Notes under the pieces: generated by a model | Databases searched by the model: none | What the model was told of the DNA's origin: nothing | Seen by the model: the letters and a program-made list of their open reading frames with translations, nothing else | Part shown: piece by piece, positions 5,441 to 6,275 of the stretch | How the letters are laid out: every line of letters starts with the position of its first letter | How positions within the stretch are numbered: the first letter of the stretch is position 1 | Assembly (NCBI GenBank): GCA_013698525.1 | Contig: JACCSM010000544.1 | Span: 1-6,275 of the forward strand | Length of the DNA stretch: 6,275 nucleotides | Reading direction: 5' to 3' | Source of the DNA: Rubrobacteraceae bacterium | GTDB lineage: Bacteria; Actinomycetota; Rubrobacteria; Rubrobacterales; Rubrobacteraceae | Translations under genes and position numbers: made by a program

Positions 5441-5797
5441 CTGGCTAGAGGTCTGATCCTGATCGCGGTGATCGCACTCATCCTGGGTGGACTGTTCTTC
5501 CTGCTGCGCCCCGACCCCCAGGCAGGCGTGCCGCGCGACAGGACGATAGCCGTCTCCCTCGAGGGTGGCGAGATGAGACCGGCGGAGATCTCCGTCAACG
5601 AAGGTGACCGCGTGACGCTTCGGGTTAGCTCCGACGAGCCGATGGAGTTGCACCTGCATGGCTACGACGTAGAGCAAGTGGTCGGGCCAGGACAGAAGGC
5701 CAGGCTCCGCTTCAGGGCGGATCTCACGGGACGCTTCGAGATCGAAGACCACGAGTCCGAGTGGGAGCTCGGCGTGCTCCAGGTGCGCCCGGGATAG
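5441..5797 (+). CDS. Membrane-anchored cupredoxin-like protein
   Basis: About 118 residues from a CTG at 5441. An Arg is followed by a hydrophobic segment GLILIAVIALILGGLFFLL (about 4-22), which would anchor the protein with its domain outside the cell. The domain (about 32-118) has the beta-sandwich pattern of cupredoxins: MRPAEISVNEGDRVTLRVSS, MELHLHGYDV, then RFEIEDHESEWELGVLQV. His71, His73 and His104 could be metal ligands, but the copper-binding Cys and Met of blue copper proteins are missing, so it may bind copper differently or not at all. The reading frame is open from 5402 with no ATG, GTG or TTG before 5468. GTG 5468 lacks a ribosome-binding site and would leave only a 14-residue anchor, while GGAGG (5432-5436) precedes CTG 5441. 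The stop overlaps the next start (TAGTG), so the two genes are coupled. Confidence 0.75.
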   Translation: MARGLILIAVIALILGGLFFLLRPDPQAGVPRDRTIAVSLEGGEMRPAEISVNEGDRVTLRVSSDEPMELHLHGYDVEQVVGPGQKARLRFRADLTGRFEIEDHESEWELGVLQVRPG

Positions 5798-6275
5798 TGA
5801 ACGTGCGGACCCGCCGCGTCACGGCAGCCGCGCTCTCGTGCTCACTCATCCTGGCCGACGCCCGTCCGGCGCTGGCCCACGGCTTCGGGCCGACCTACGA
5901 CATCCCGATTCCGCTCTGGCTCTACCTCTACGGCGCCGCCGCCGCAGTGGTGCTCGCCTTCTTACCGCTGGCCCTTTTCTCTCGTAAGGAGCGGGACGCC
6001 GACACCGCCTACCGATACCCACGCTTCGACTTGCTTGGCATCCGGCCGCTGAAAGAACTATTGACTTCACGCCTGCTCACAGGCGGCTTGCGCCTGCTCT
6101 CCGTCGCGCTCTTCTTCATCGTGATGATCGCCGGCCTTGTTGGTTTGCAAAGCGGCTTCAACATCGCCCCGACTTTCGTGTGGATTACATGGTGGGTGGG
6201 CCTAAGCTTCTTTACCGCGTTCGTCGGGAACGTGTGGCCGCTCGTGAACCCCTGGAGGATACTCTTCGACTGGGC
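5797..6275 (+). CDS. Multi-pass membrane protein, N-terminal part (cut by window edge)
   Basis: The frame is open to the end of the window and gives 159 residues. GTG 5797 overlaps the TAG of the preceding gene by one base, a common sign of translational coupling. Residues 1-27 look like a signal peptide (RRVTAAALSCSLILADA, then RPALA before His28). Hydrophobic segments follow at about 37-61 (IPLWLYLYGAAAAVVLAFLP), 100-118 (LLSVALFFIVMIAGLVGLQ) and 125-147 (TFVWITWWVGLSFFTAFVG), ending in VWPLVNPWRILFDW. Charged residues 63-93 lie between the first two. I do not recognise the family. Its coupling to an extracytoplasmic cupredoxin-like protein suggests a shared role in the cell envelope, possibly metal or electron handling, but that is inference. 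Confidence 0.78.
   Translation, partial: MNVRTRRVTAAALSCSLILADARPALAHGFGPTYDIPIPLWLYLYGAAAAVVLAFLPLALFSRKERDADTAYRYPRFDLLGIRPLKELLTSRLLTGGLRLLSVALFFIVMIAGLVGLQSGFNIAPTFVWITWWVGLSFFTAFVGNVWPLVNPWRILFDW

Overview
The window looks like a chromosomal segment of a GC-rich actinobacterium, most like Rubrobacter. The pointers are the high G+C content, frequent TTG and GTG starts, strong GGAGG ribosome-binding sites, an archaeal-type phosphoglycerate mutase and a family 5 uracil-DNA glycosylase. The genus is an inference from style and gene content; no rRNA or marker gene is present.

Layout. On the minus strand, read from right to left, are a cofactor-independent phosphoglycerate mutase (4356-3148), an intergenic region full of short GC-rich repeats, a family 5 uracil-DNA glycosylase (1467-772), a small lipoprotein (766-251) that starts 5 nt after the glycosylase stop, and the first 64 codons of an HD-domain protein that leaves the window at base 1. 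On the plus strand, from 4449, are an MBL-fold hydrolase, a membrane-anchored cupredoxin-like protein and the start of a multi-pass membrane protein that runs off the right edge; the last two overlap by one base. The phosphoglycerate mutase and the MBL hydrolase diverge from a 92-bp promoter region.

The accessory element is a complete 1435-bp insertion sequence (1493-2927). It has 21-bp imperfect terminal inverted repeats, a 5-bp TGTCA target duplication and one intact DDE transposase of 438 residues; ends, duplication size and protein layout fit the IS1380 family. Removing it and one TGTCA copy restores a repeat unit on the minus strand that also occurs as two plus-strand copies at 3072-3145. 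The insertion lies 20 bp upstream of the glycosylase start codon, so it probably cut that gene and its downstream partners off from their native upstream sequence.

Most of the genes are ordinary housekeeping or small accessory genes. The least described parts are the repeat family, whose copy supplies the start codon of the glycosylase gene next to a perfect 10-bp hairpin; the cupredoxin-like gene, which seems to need a non-standard start codon; and its pairing with an uncharacterised membrane protein. I see no defence system, CRISPR array, tRNA or rRNA here.
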